Assembly (NCBI GenBank): GCA_013423385.1
Contig: BLZA01000024.1
Span: 59,371 to 123,370, forward strand
Source of the DNA: Naganishia liquefaciens
Taxonomy: Eukaryota; Basidiomycota; Tremellomycetes; Filobasidiales; Filobasidiaceae
Direction of reading: 5' to 3'
Length of the DNA stretch: 64,000 bases
The position numbers and the translations under genes were made by a program. Numbering within the stretch: position 1 is the first letter of the stretch; each line of letters starts with the position of its first letter. The notes beneath the pieces are model-generated. The model worked only from the letters and a program-made list of their open reading frames with translations. It searched no databases and was not told the origin of the DNA. Below, piece after piece: positions 12,998 to 24,616 of this stretch.

Positions 12998-15128
12998 TCC
13001 CTCGGGCGGGCTCGAGCAGAACAAGCCAGAACTCCTTGACAGTGGGCGGATTCAGGACGAGATCTGCATCCCAGTGGTCAGTACTCGCTCATCAGCAGGA
13101 CACGGTCGACCAAACTTACGTGATCGGATGCGCAACCACTGCCCCGCTTTGGACTCTCCCCTCTCCTCGCGGACGGACCGTGCTCATTGGGACATTCTTC
13201 TTCCGAGGCCATGTTCTGTATGTGTAATGAGCCATGTCATGGGCGAACAGAACAGCCCATCTTGCCCATCCGTATCCGCGCTGCAGGTCACGTTGTTCCA
13301 CAATTCAAGGGGGCAGCCAGACTGCTATCACCACGAGCTTGCATCCGAGACATGGGCTTCCACACTGCCAAGCGTGTTCTCTGCTTTGAAGAATAAAGCA
13401 TGTCAGCAGGTCACCTCTTGCGCGTCGCGGGTGACAGCCTCGCGGAGGCTGCCAGGAAATGGGGACACATGTGGGAAGCGCTGAAGAAGGTCTAGAACTG
13501 ATGTGCTCGTTTGCAGCGACGCCGCTGGTCAAAGGGTATGCGCACGCGATGATTTACGGTCGGATCCGAGTAAAGACTGTATCGCTGCAAGCAGTGCAAG
13601 CTATGCTAGCCGAGCTGCTGGTCGCGAAAACAAAAGGGAAAGCTGTGCGTTTCCCCATGTCGGCCCGGTTAGCAAGCTTACGACTTTCTTTTTGCCTTCT
13701 TTCCCAGTATTCACGCCACACATGACCCGCCGATTTGCCAGCTACTGTGCCTGAGAAACCTGGAAAGCGAGTCCGAATGAATGATGTCCTCGTGACACGT
13801 GCGGGATGACTAGCGATCCAGGGCGAGCAGAGTGAGGTTGACTGCCAAGGGTAGGCGGGCTCCAGGGAGATAGCTCATTTTTTCGGCTTTTCCTGAACAG
13901 TACTCGTGCCAGGATTCGACAACTTTGTCATTGGTGCAGTGCGTATTTCAATCCTTCTCGCTGAGACTATGCACGCATGGAGGCTGTTTTCCTCGCGCAT
14001 GGCTCGGGAAATAAGACCAGGCAAATCAACCACCTCGCAATCATTCTCGGGACGTCCTCGTCCTTGAGATCAGCTTTGAAAATCGATAGCTGTAATGGCA
14101 GTGGTATGTATACTCACGCCATCGGGTGGCTTGATCAACATGCCTGTGAAATCTGAGCGAGTGGTGAGTTTTCATAGAATGATGAGTGAGGTTCGTGTCA
14201 CCGAGACGTCCCTGCCTCTCCAAAGCGTTGTATTCTTCCTTGAACATGCCATACAAACACGACCAAAGATCTGGTAGGAGATCTCTTTCTGCGAAAGTAA
14301 GAGCTCACGGGAAGTCGATAAAGTTGCCCGCATAGATTGTGACAAGGATCGCGTCACAAAAGGCAGCTTGAATGTAACAAGCCGGCTACAACGTACAACA
14401 GGGGATGGCAATACTATATTCTATGGAGTTATTGCTGTAACTTTACCTCTGATACATTGCGCCATGAAGCCTCCTCATTACAAAGTTCGTTATCACCACG
14501 TTCGATGACTGTATCGGCCACAGATGTATTTCTGACGTAACGATAGTTCCGGATCTATGCCTAGCGAGAATGGGGGGAATTGAAAGCCACAACGCAAAGA
14601 GCCTCGCCGTGACTGTACTTTCCGCTCTGTCGAAGCGTAGGTCGCCTTCAGTGCCTTCAACTTGTAAAGATATGGCGGTTGTCCGTTTTATTGCCCACAC
14701 GCTTCCCTCCAGCACGATAGGCTCTCGGTCGAGCAATTCGTTTACTCGAAGCCTCAAAAGGTCATACGGCTAGCCAAACGCCGGGCAGAGCGTCCTTGAA
14801 CGATTTGACATGATTAATATAAAAGGGGAGCAGGTCGACGATGAAGCCGCGCAATACGTTGGAAGATAGATTTGCGCGGACGAAGACGTCAATCCGGTTC
14901 AAAAATATCTCTGGGTGCAATGCGGCTTCACAAGCAAACCTTTTGAATGATCTCCGGCTTAGACATCCTGTGCAGACAATGCTGAAAAGCAGCATCAACT
15001 ACCCGTTCAACAAACGCACTGTATCCCAGTGCGTCCAATCCAAGCGAAGATGGTACTTGCAATTTCTGGAGGTCACCTTGTCTTGCTTACGGAGACAACG
15101 AGGATCGCGTTGACGGCCGGCCAGCTTC

Positions 15129-15890
15129 AAAAGCTCAAATACGTCGTTCGACGCTTGCGGAACTTTTCAATCGTCCATGAATAGCCCGATCTCCGTATCG
15201 AGAAGCCGGACAGACGTTCTCCCAGCTGGAATTGTTTGATGAATCGGGAAGTAGCGTGACGCTTGGGCGAATCGACTTGTCCGACAGCTGGTAGGGTTCA
15301 CGAAATGTAGTGGCAGGGAGAGAACGTTCGTTTCCAGGCTGGCTATCCGACATCCGGTTTTGATCCGCTTCTTGCACGTCCCCTTGGGGACTCGTTTGAC
15401 GTGCCGGCGTGGATGCAATGATACTGAACAAGGTGGCGGTGGTCATGGACTTGTAGAGGAAGATCTCTATTTCCACGGAGCCATCCTCTAATGAATTGCG
15501 ACAAAAGTTTACGGCAGCCATCAAGCTCGACAACCTGCACGGCAGCCATCAGGCTCGACAACCTGATCTCGTTGTATACGCAGAGGACGATCTCGGAGCC
15601 AACGAGAAATCTTTCGTGGTTGGAAATCAGAAATGGCCCGAAAGCCTTTCGTGTCGGTGATGTTGAGCTTACTTTCTTTGTGAAGCGGAAGCGATAGGGG
15701 CGATGCGGACCGTCCTCATACCCACGTGCATATTCTACTCGTTGTCCAAAAAGACGGTCTCGTAGAGAAAAGGCAAGACGAGCTCCGCAACGTCGTGATT
15801 CGCGAAACGAAGCGATGCGAGAGTGCCATACGCGTGGAGTCTGGCGAGGTGGCAGGCAATGACGTATATCACGTCCAAATTGGATCCGAG
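15129..15890 (-). pseudogene. Possible decayed F-box-like gene
   Basis: The minus strand at about 15740-15885 encodes an amphipathic leucine-rich segment: VIYVIACHLARLHAYGTLAS, followed by a stretch ending LVLPFLYETVFL. Its spacing resembles the F-box-like helices that open many basidiomycete LRR/F-box proteins. It ends at a stop. Protein-like sequence continues in another frame (YEDGPHRPYRFRFTKK and onward through about 15350), which suggests missed introns or frameshifts. Downstream reading is also disturbed by a 28-bp tandem duplication. If real, the family would act as a ubiquitin-ligase substrate adaptor. The assignment rests on pattern only. Confidence 0.25.
15511..15566. repeat. 28-bp imperfect tandem duplication
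   Basis: Two adjacent 28-bp units begin ACGGCAGCCATCA(A/G)GCTCG and differ at about two positions. They lie inside the F-box-like relic. Confidence 0.85.
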
Positions 15891-16962
15891 AGCAACCATC
15901 TAGAGCGCAAGAGACTGATCAGCATGCTTCGACAATGTGGTCTTGAGGAATGAGTCTTACTGCTTCAGCGCTCACAGGATGAGTCTTGCCGAGCTGACGT
16001 TCACGGTTGGACTGGACACGCTTGCGATTGGTTCAGGTACTGACTCGGTGTCTCGTGAACACGATTGGTTCGTCGACTGTAGTGATGAGGAAGAAAGTCC
16101 AGAGATCAAAACAGTGGAACAAAATATGTCTATACAAAGTATATATGTGCTCACCGGCTCGTTCAAGTACTCCTATCGGGAAATATCTACTCCTTCATCC
16201 AAATCGGCCCAAGCTGTCCGTCGATCCAGGCGAATCCGCCTGTACCACGGAGAGACTCATCTGCCTTTGTCCCGCGTTCTCCGTTCCAGTGGCCTTCTCG
16301 ATATCCTGCGAAGGATCTCCTTTGGATGCCTCATTGCAGGAAGAATATCGCTTTTGTTCTGCAACACCTGGAGTGTGAACAGATGTCTCGGATTCATTTA
16401 TGGACAGGCGCGTCCTCGCCTGTCTGCTTCAGGTTGGCCAATTTTTTGCTTGTCCTGAATGCCGTGTTGGACGAAACTGTTCTGCTTTCATTTTGCCAAG
16501 GTGATTGCCATGCAGCAAAGTCTTGAGCCGAGTGTCGATGGTTCACAACCATGTATCCCGAGTTGCGAGGAAAGACTGCTGTATAGACCGAGCGCAAGAT
16601 GGAAGGCGAGTCGACGCGTCTCGCTAACACGTACCAGCTGATAATCAGGCTGAGACAAGAGCAGCCGCTTGACGCTACTTCTCTTTCCTCGAACCGTATT
16701 GCGGGACAATCCCTTCGCGGGAGCATTCGGGCGTGGAAGCTTTGAGAGCGCCCGCAAGGGGAGTTCCTTTCCGCCGAAGGTCAAAGAATCCCTCGAGATG
16801 GTATGAACACACGCTTGCAAGCAGTTGCATAAGACGTCGCAAAAGGTACAATAAGCCTTCCCCAGCGTCTGAGCGCCGGAGCTTGTCATCATGCTTATTG
16901 CCCAGTCGCTCAGGTTGATCAAGACCTCTTATACTCCTAATTATCTCCACAACAGTCAAGCG

Positions 16963-17649
16963 ATGACTGACAGCCGTGGAGATTCAGAAAGTCTCAAGAT
17001 TGAAGCCATGACGGGCTTACTGGAAAGAATGCTGGAAACTTTGGACCAGATCACTGGGTGTCTGAAGGGCTTTGGGGCGGAAGAGAATCTGAGCAAGCGT
17101 TGGATGTCAGAGCTAAGATGCTTTCGCGGCTTTGCGACGCCTGAGATGATGGTCCGAATCATCAAGAGCGATCCTCGCGTCTCGGGCGAATTCTTCAGTT
17201 GCGCGTACTCGCTATTCGCCACACCGGTCTCGAGGGTTTGCCGTCGCCCTCCGCATCTGTTAAGCTTCATTCGCCAGTATATTCGGTCACATGATATAGA
17301 GGATGCAGAGCCCAAGGTCCGAGAATTTGACGAATACTGCGATATAGCACTTGCTCAATGGAGAACGATCGAAGAAGCATTGAATGTCACCGCCTCAGAA
17401 ATCAAAGAAGGCAAGGAAGGCTTTGTCGTACTTCAGATCCGAGGTACGTTCAGAAAGGAAGATGAGGACAGTATAGAGCAAGCTTCAACGGCAAATGAAA
17501 CACACGGCAGCTGTACATGGACGCTTCACTTCCCAACCCACATCTATTTGAGGGATTTCGCGAAAGAACGATCTGTTTCCTGTGTCTGGAGCCATCACAT
17601 CTCACAGAGTCCCTCGGTATCAGCACTTAGTCTCCTCTACTCGAGCTGA
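16963..17649 (+). CDS. Hypothetical protein, no known domain recognised
   Basis: A single open frame of 228 residues from the ATG at 16963 (an upstream in-frame ATG at 16891 would add 24). The composition looks protein-like. The N-terminal half is helical and rich in Leu/Glu (LLERMLETLDQITG), a basic/hydrophobic middle follows (FFSCAYSLFATP), then an acidic helical part with an aromatic-rich tail. I see no signal peptide, membrane segment or catalytic motif. It lies alone between gene-poor stretches, so it could be an orphan gene or a chance frame. Confidence 0.4.
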   Translation: MTDSRGDSESLKIEAMTGLLERMLETLDQITGCLKGFGAEENLSKRWMSELRCFRGFATPEMMVRIIKSDPRVSGEFFSCAYSLFATPVSRVCRRPPHLLSFIRQYIRSHDIEDAEPKVREFDEYCDIALAQWRTIEEALNVTASEIKEGKEGFVVLQIRGTFRKEDEDSIEQASTANETHGSCTWTLHFPTHIYLRDFAKERSVSCVWSHHISQSPSVSALSLLYSS

Positions 17650-18357
17650 CAGACGACTCTGGGGGATCCTATTCCATACGAGCAATGATCGCGATACTCG
17701 CTCGCAAACCGCACGAGAAAACAGTTTCGGGTGTGATGGTGTGTCGCGGATCCTCTCCTCTCTGTAGTGATTGAAGACGGCACAAGGCTTGTAATGGTAC
17801 TTGTGATGAATGATGCCCTGTTCTGGATCTTTCGAGATAGTAAGCAAATCGAACCTGGAAGAGGGAATTACGGGAACCATACCGCATATTGTCCGTCGAG
17901 CCGCTGTCTGGAATCCCTGCCATCACTTGCCCCAACCCTAACCCTCATAGCTCCGGAAGGCCCTTGAAGGCGGATCATGGCGACGCGCTCGGTGTATTCC
18001 AGAAGGGACTTTTGTCGAGAATGCATCAGACGATTTGCAGAATGAGTGCAGAATGTTGGAAAGGAGAGGTTCACTTCGTTCAGCGGATCCCCTTGGACGG
18101 CTTGATGAGGCACAACAACTTGACCAATTATTCCATCATCGTGATCCAAAAATCCTGCGCTCGCAAACATTTCAGCGTCATGTCTGAGCAGTGAGAATCA
18201 ACAGTTCCCGTATCAATTTGTTACCCATTTATACATCTAGATCGTTTGCTCGAATCTCGTATACAACTTGCAAACCGTAAAGGATCTCTCGAATCTAGCT
18301 AGACTCCCGAATCACTGCAGATTCTTCCACTTTTATATTATAAGGTCATCCCAGCTT
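17650..18357. other. Intergenic 3' of MIOX
   Basis: No gene recognised. It contains a short telomere-like string (CCAACCCTAACCCTC) at about 17933-17947. Confidence 0.5.
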
Positions 18358-19573
18358 CTACCAGTTGATCTTCTCCGGGAAAAACTTTGCAATTAATCCT
18401 TCATAATATGGTCGCAGCTCCTCGGTGTTTGGTCTGCTGTCCGACTTGGAGTAAAGATCGTATGGGTTGAAGGCAAGGACATCTTTCAATGCCTGTTCGT
18501 CTTCTTCTCCATTCATCAGATGACGGTAAGCTCCCTCCCGGTGCCACGGATAAAAGGAATGGTATCGAATCATGTTCAGAGCCGCTTGTGGGAGTGACGA
18601 TTGCCCTTTGCACACCATGTACTGGGAGACGCAATGTAAGCAGATGTTGCTGTAGACCAGGCCGTGACACTTACAAGATATTCGTCGTGTCCCCAAGTGA
18701 TCATCACATTCTCCAAGCCGCAGTGCTCCTTGTAGATGCCGTTCTTCTGCGAGTACACGGTGTGGTGGAGATCGGGATTCGCTTCAAAGGTTCCTGGGTA
18801 CTGAGTGGCGTTGTACGTCAGTATGTCGCATCTTTGGGCATTAGGCAATCCTCTTGTTTGACTCACCACAATCTTATCCTGAGGGAACTCGCATCCAACG
18901 ACAAAAGTGTCACCAACGACATCCCAGCTTCCTTCACTTCCGAAAAAGTAGAGGAGTTTGCCAAGATCATGAACAAGTCCCGTCACCTGCATCCACTCTG
19001 GCTTGCCATCCTTTCGCATGGCTTCGGCGGTTTGCAAGAGGTGTTCGATCTGAGTCGCATCGGTGTCAGGATCGGACGGGTCCACAAGCTTGTTGAGCAT
19101 CTCCATGGCCTCCCAGACACCCATGACCGCTCGAGGCTTTTCGAACGCAGTCTTTCGGGCTGCGACATTGAAGGCGACTGTTTGCTTGGTGTGTTGTTCG
19201 CTGACGAACGACGTTGTCAGTTCGAGGTAACGTCAGATGTGATAAAAGCTGATCAGACTTACAGGTAGAATTTTCGCGGGGAATTGTCCTCGGAGTCGTC
19301 GTATTGACGGAAGGCTGTCTTGTCCTTCTCCTGATCAAACACCGCTGCCGTGTAGGCATCCACCTCTTCCTGAGTCGGAATGCCGTCACGTTGGGCTAAC
19401 AATTTGGCGACATTGATGTTATCGACTTGATCCGAGATTGCCTCAAACTTCAGGCCGTGAGGGTCTAGAAGAGGGAACGCCGAGCTTTGTCAGTCCTGCA
19501 AAGACGTCGACGCGTTTCGCCTTTGATGTGACTTACCGTCAGCGCGGGCAAAAGTTTGGGTAGCAACAGACAT
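18358..19573 (-). CDS. Myo-inositol oxygenase
   Basis: MIOX is a di-iron HD-domain oxygenase that cleaves myo-inositol with O2 to D-glucuronate in the cytosol. The start is the ATG at 19573 (MSVATQTFARAD), followed by a short intron. Family blocks are all present: RKFYLEQHTKQTV, IEHLLQTAEAMRKDG (first iron-ligand His), WMQVTGLVHDLGKLL (His-Asp pair), NVMITWGHDEYLYMV, MIRYHSFYPWHREGAY (later His ligands) and LKDVLAFNPYDLYSKSD (last Asp ligand and substrate-binding Lys). The C-terminus FFPEKINW is the usual family end. Four or five short introns interrupt the gene. A TATA-like GGTATAAGT lies on the minus strand at 19651-19659. All metal ligands expected from the animal and fungal enzymes can be placed, so it should be active. 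Confidence 0.95.
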
Positions 19574-22500
19574 TTTGAGTGAAATAGTGGTGCAGAAGCG
19601 ATGGTGAGGGTGGCGGAAGAATAGTTACCCCTCCGCGCACTCATGGCATACTTATACCTATGCGAAAACATCGACGAAGCACCCAGCATCGGAGCGGACA
19701 CTGGGAACTCGCTCCAATTCGGGGTGGTGTGCGTAGTAAGCTGAGCTGCTGCGCGGTTCATTCTGAATGCACCGAAGTGGTTCAACCAACATTGATCATC
19801 AGGCCTGTCGATCGTTTTCCGACTCTCCGAAGGCTCGGAAGCTAGTTCGGGGAGCTGCTCGGGGGATTTAATGGCGAGACGTGAGTGCGAGCCGGCGGGC
19901 GAACAGCTGGGCGAACTGAATGGCTCTCGGGGATTTTCAGCGAAACAAGCAAGAACCGGCGGTGCTTAGGGTCGTATTTTCAGGTTTAGCACAGTTCTTA
20001 AAGTCTCTCGAAATGACCACCTCGGCCATAATCAACACCTAGATCGCATTTGCGCCTGTCACGAAACGTGTTGCGAATCCCGAACTAATACTCTTTAATA
20101 ATTGCAGACACTTTGTCAACAACAACCCCTTGTTGCAGGCAAGGTATCTGGTATCTGACGTATGGCCCATGGTGAACACTCTGGACAGCGGACGTTTGAT
20201 CTCGGTGTCTCCCATTCCCGCAATGATTCCCCATAGTGCATTCGGGCACGTGTTCCGGGACATCCAGAATGATACAGTATTCGTGGAGGGTATCTGTAGT
20301 CCGGTCCATATTTTCGCACCGAGGTAGAGGTGGATGAACTGGTGAATGCCCAACCCTGCAGGTATACAGGAGTTGTCGTACCGGTGCGGATGACGGCTTC
20401 TCACATCACGGCTTTTCGTGACATCTCGCGGGTCTCGGTTGTTTATCAGTAAATCACTGAGCTGTGGTGTTCCCTACGTCATCAGCAGCCGAGGCCTACA
20501 CGTCCGCATCAGCATTGTACCACACCATCTCTTGCAGCAGTCACGGAAAATGCACAGTGGTTTTTGTAGGGGGGGTGCACAATGATAGCGGCGATGGAAA
20601 GGCTCTTATTCCTCGGGGCACTTGTCGGAACATCTTCCGGAAACGACAGAAAGAAGTCAAGTGGCCCTTCGTCTCTCTTACGGCAACCAAGACCCTGCCA
20701 TATTCATTCACATTTCAGCGCAACAGTCGAAAACCCCGAGGCCGGATGTTCCGCGATTTATTCCAATCATGTTGCATTGTATGCATTCATAGATGCACAG
20801 AAAACTCTTGGTGCAGTACACTTCAGCCGTCATCTTCAAAAAGACACACCGTACCGGATGAATTCTGGCTGCGCAAGCAAAATCAGAACCGCCTTAAGGT
20901 CCAGACGACTGTGCGATGTAAATGAAGAAAGAAGCCAGAAGACAGGCTTTACATGGCGATGGTCTGTCAACCGAAGCCATCCTTGTTGGCGCATCGAAGT
21001 CCCGGAGCGATACACCACGGGCCGTTCGACCGTTCTGCAAGAAACAGAAACCTGCCATGATGCCGCCCGTCAAAAAGTCACCGCCTTGTTATCCAAACTT
21101 GCACCAAGCGCTGATTCATGGCAGATCAACATTGCCGATTCGAAGAGGCAGGGAACGGACCGCAAGTTATGAGCGGGAACCTTGAACCTGATCCAGGGGG
21201 CGACTCGTTGCCAGCGAGACGAACATGATACGGGGGATAATGGGTCTTTGCATTTTCCCGCCGGATAGTCCAGGCACGACAACCTTGACGGTCCTTAGAT
21301 CTCGGAGTCGCTGCGCCGGGGATATACAGAGTCGGCGATCCTTCGTGGCGCAAGAAGCGAATGACGAGACCTTGACATGCTATACGATAGGGTATAAGTC
21401 GTACCTTCCATTCAGGGTTAGGGGTTAGCTTTTCATTCGCGGTTCCACGTAGTATGCGAGGGTCTTGGCGGAGTAAGGGTAATTATAATGAGCAAAAGTT
21501 CATTGATGTCGTCGAGGCCGAATCAAGGACGAGAGAATTGCCCTGGAGGCCTGAAGGCGAAGCGTGATCGGATTCGATATGAACGTACCTTGATTCCGTA
21601 TGAAGCGGTCCCTGGGTTTCCTGCCATCTTCTTTGTCATCTTCGAACGTTCCTCATCTTGATCGACGGTTGCATAGGACTGAAGGCGTTCCTTTCAATTC
21701 GTGCTCTCGAATTCGCGACACGTGTTGTCCTATCGGTGATGGGACAGAGGATGTCATTCCTCTTTGAGGGGCACGAACAAGATCTTGAATATCATTGATA
21801 ACGTTTGTTCCCGACACAAGCTTTAGAGCAACGCCCCTGCGGAGCCTTGGATTGTTTTAGCCATCGCGACTGGCGATAACCAAAGGACCTAAATAGGTTC
21901 TCTGGAGAAGCCGCAGGAGACCTGAAACGATGAGCGATTCGTTGATGGTTGATGCCATTTCAAGGGTCAACATGAAACGCCGACGATTTGCGATGGTCAG
22001 GATCCTCCGACGTAAGGGAAGTTTAGCGTCTTGTCTACTAGAGACGGTTCTCATCATTGCATCTACAACCATTCCATCCATCAATGGATGTTGAGACTCC
22101 TTGTCTTCCGGCAACCGCACCCATCGCTCGGCTCGGCACCGGTCCGCACATCCCAAAACCCTGACATCATCCTCAGGACCTCAGAAGCTCCCGACTCTCG
22201 CAGCCACTCTCGCCTTGCTTCTATCAATTTCTCTTGCATTCCCATGAAACCCTATCGTTTTCGAATTTGCCCCCCCCGCAAAAAAGGAAAAATTACCCTG
22301 TCGCGCGGCCAAGAGGCGGTGCGGAGCCAATCAGAGGGGACCGGTAAAGTGGGTTAGGTAAGACTGTTTGGGGGTCACTGTGGATGGCGATGAGGGCTCT
22401 GGGGGGCTGAATGTGTGGGCGTATTGATATGTTTGTGATAGGTTGGGAGGGCATGGACGACTTGGTTGGGTCTGACAGTACAAGCAAATACCTCAGTAGA

Positions 22501-23362
22501 CTGAAAAGCCATAGACAGTAGCATGAGGGAAATCCCATTCGATCCGCCGTGGTGCACGACCCTCTCTCTGCGCCGTATCGATATCGCGTTTTTTACGCCA
22601 TTCGCTATCTTTCTCTTCCTCCAATGTATGGAACAAGAGCTGGAACAACTCTGGCGGAAACAAAACGCCGGCCCCCAAAGGCGCGGTGAAATTTGAAATG
22701 GCTCTCGCCCCGCCCCCGCCCGACCGCCCGAACGCAGGATAAGCTCTGGCTGGCTGGGCTGGCTGGGCTGACTCGAGCAGCGCAGACGCATAGATACGCA
22801 GACGTCCCCCGGTATAGCGATTGCTTGCGTGGTGGATCTTTACCCTCTACATAACTCCCTTCTTGTCTCCCTTTCTCGTCGTTTGACGTCGTCGGTTTCA
22901 ACGTTTACTGTTTGGTGCTTTTCCCCCGTTTTGCTCTGGTGAGTTTTCCGTCCATGACGCTTTTTCACGCCGGCGCGCAGAGATAGCCGTAGTGAGCCGC
23001 AGACCGGGATTCCTGACGCTTCCCTGTTCTTCCTTTTTGCGCTCGCCTCTGCTGGATATATCGTCTGCGTTGCTGCAATCGCCCCCTTAATCGTCCGCTC
23101 ATCCAGGTCTTCCCGATAAACACATAAACTTGTCAAGGTGAGCGGCATTTCTGTCTTGGCCGATTTTCGACGATGTGGTCGTACGACGTGGCGTGCGCAA
23201 AAAAATTGGACGACAACGAGGAGAGGACGATTGGTGGAGAGAACGGGAAGAGGCGTGTCGAACGATGTCCGATTCGCCGTCGATGGCTTCGCAGTCTCAG
23301 TCACACGACCACATCGACCTTGGCGCACAGCTTTTCATGCCGCTGCTAACTCCTTCTACCAG
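19574..23362. other. Long intergenic between MIOX and glutamine synthetase
   Basis: This stretch holds the divergent promoters of MIOX (-) and glutamine synthetase (+). No gene could be supported in about 3.8 kb. It contains a telomere-like GGGTTAGGGGTTAG at 21415-21428 and a CCAAT box at about 22327-22331. A GC/CT-rich stretch after 22.6 kb probably includes the long leader of the synthetase, possibly with a leader intron (a GTGAGC donor near 23137). Confidence 0.5.
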
Positions 23363-24616
23363 ATGTCTGCTCTGATTCCCGGAAAGCGATCGGATCTTTT
23401 GGATCACTACATGGCCTTGCCCCAGGGTGAAGCCATTCAAGCCGAATGTTCGTCTTCCCCCCCCCGAAACCCGATTCAAGCCACGTACTAACCCTGAACA
23501 CGCAGACATCTGGATCGACGGTACCAACGGCATGCGATGCAAGACCATGACTCTCTACAAGGAGCCCAAGTCCGTTGCCGACCTCAAGGAATGGAACTTT
23601 GACGGTTCCTCTACCGCCCAGGCCCCCGGCCACGACTCGGACATCTTCCTCCGTCCTGCCGCCATCTTCAAGGATCCCTTCCGAGGCGGCAAGAACATCC
23701 TGGTCCTGTGTGAATGCTACAACAACGACGGCACCCCGAACGCCACCAACAAGCGTCATTTCGCCAAGAAGGCCATGGACTTGGTCGCCGACCAGGAACC
23801 CTGGTTCGGTCTCGAGCAGGAATACACCTTGTTCGACGCCGATGGACACCCGTACGGTTGGCCCAAGCAGGGATTCCCTGGACCCCAGGGTCCTTACTAC
23901 TGTGGTGTCGGTGCCGGTAAAGTGTACGCCCGTGATTTCATCGAGGCCCACTACCGAGCGTGTCTGTACGCCGGTGTCTTGATCTCCGGTATCAACGCCG
24001 AGGTCATGCCTTCCCAGTGGGAGTTCCAGGTCGGTCCGTGTGAGGGTATCCAGATGGGCGACCACCTCTGGATGGCCCGATTCTTGCTGTTGAGGATAGG
24101 TGAGGAATGGGGAATTACTGTAAGCCGTCATTGCGCATCCCCCGTCATGCGTTATTGATGCTGACTCGTATCCGTTTCACAGCCCTCGTTCCACCCCAAG
24201 CCCTTGACCGCCGGTGACTGGAACGGTGCCGGCTTGCACTCCAACTTCTCCACCGTGGCCACCCGAACGCCCGGCACCGGTATGAAGGCCATCGAGGAAG
24301 CCATCGAGAAGATGAGCAAGCGACACGCTGAGCACATTGCCGTCTATGGTGAAGACAATGACTTGCGATTGACTGGCAAGCACGAGACTGGTCACATCTC
24401 GGATTTCTCTGCCGGTGTTGCCAACCGAGGCGCGTCGATCCGAATTCCCCGTCATGTCGCCCAGCAGGTGAGTATCTTGGCCGCACTTTGTAATCGCCAC
24501 TGGAAACTAACCCATTTCCGCAGGGCTTTGGATACCTCGAAGACCGAAGGCCCGCCTCCAACGCCGACCCATATGAGATCTCCCGAATCATGGTCGAAAC
24601 TACCCTCATCCTATAG
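23363..24616 (+). CDS. Glutamine synthetase (GSII)
   Basis: ATP-dependent condensation of glutamate and ammonia to glutamine in the cytosol, the central step of nitrogen assimilation. The spliced product is about 355 residues, the usual eukaryotic type II size. The ATG at 23363 opens [20 protein letters not shown]. Intron 1 (23448-23505, 58 nt) has a perfect TACTAAC branch site and a GTTCGT donor. Family motifs seen: [23 protein letters not shown] (substrate loop), [11 protein letters not shown] (metal-binding Glu residues), [45 protein letters not shown] (ATP site), [10 protein letters not shown], and [15 protein letters not shown] (catalytic loop). Intron 2 follows GEEWGIT and intron 3 follows HVAQQ. 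The stop is at 24614-24616. No defects were seen. Confidence 0.97.

Larger units (their letters stand above)
12925..16962. other. Gene-poor stretch with relics
   Basis: The left edge is the metalloprotease A promoter. Most of the rest shows only short open frames. A decayed F-box-like gene on the minus strand and a 28-bp tandem duplication lie at 15.1-15.9 kb and are listed separately. Minus-strand open segments at 14443-14998 could be further exons of the same relic, but I cannot join them. Confidence 0.45.

Noticed and set aside
23346-24131. 261-codon minus-strand frame opposite glutamine synthetase
   Set aside because: Antisense of a highly biased coding exon; no domain.
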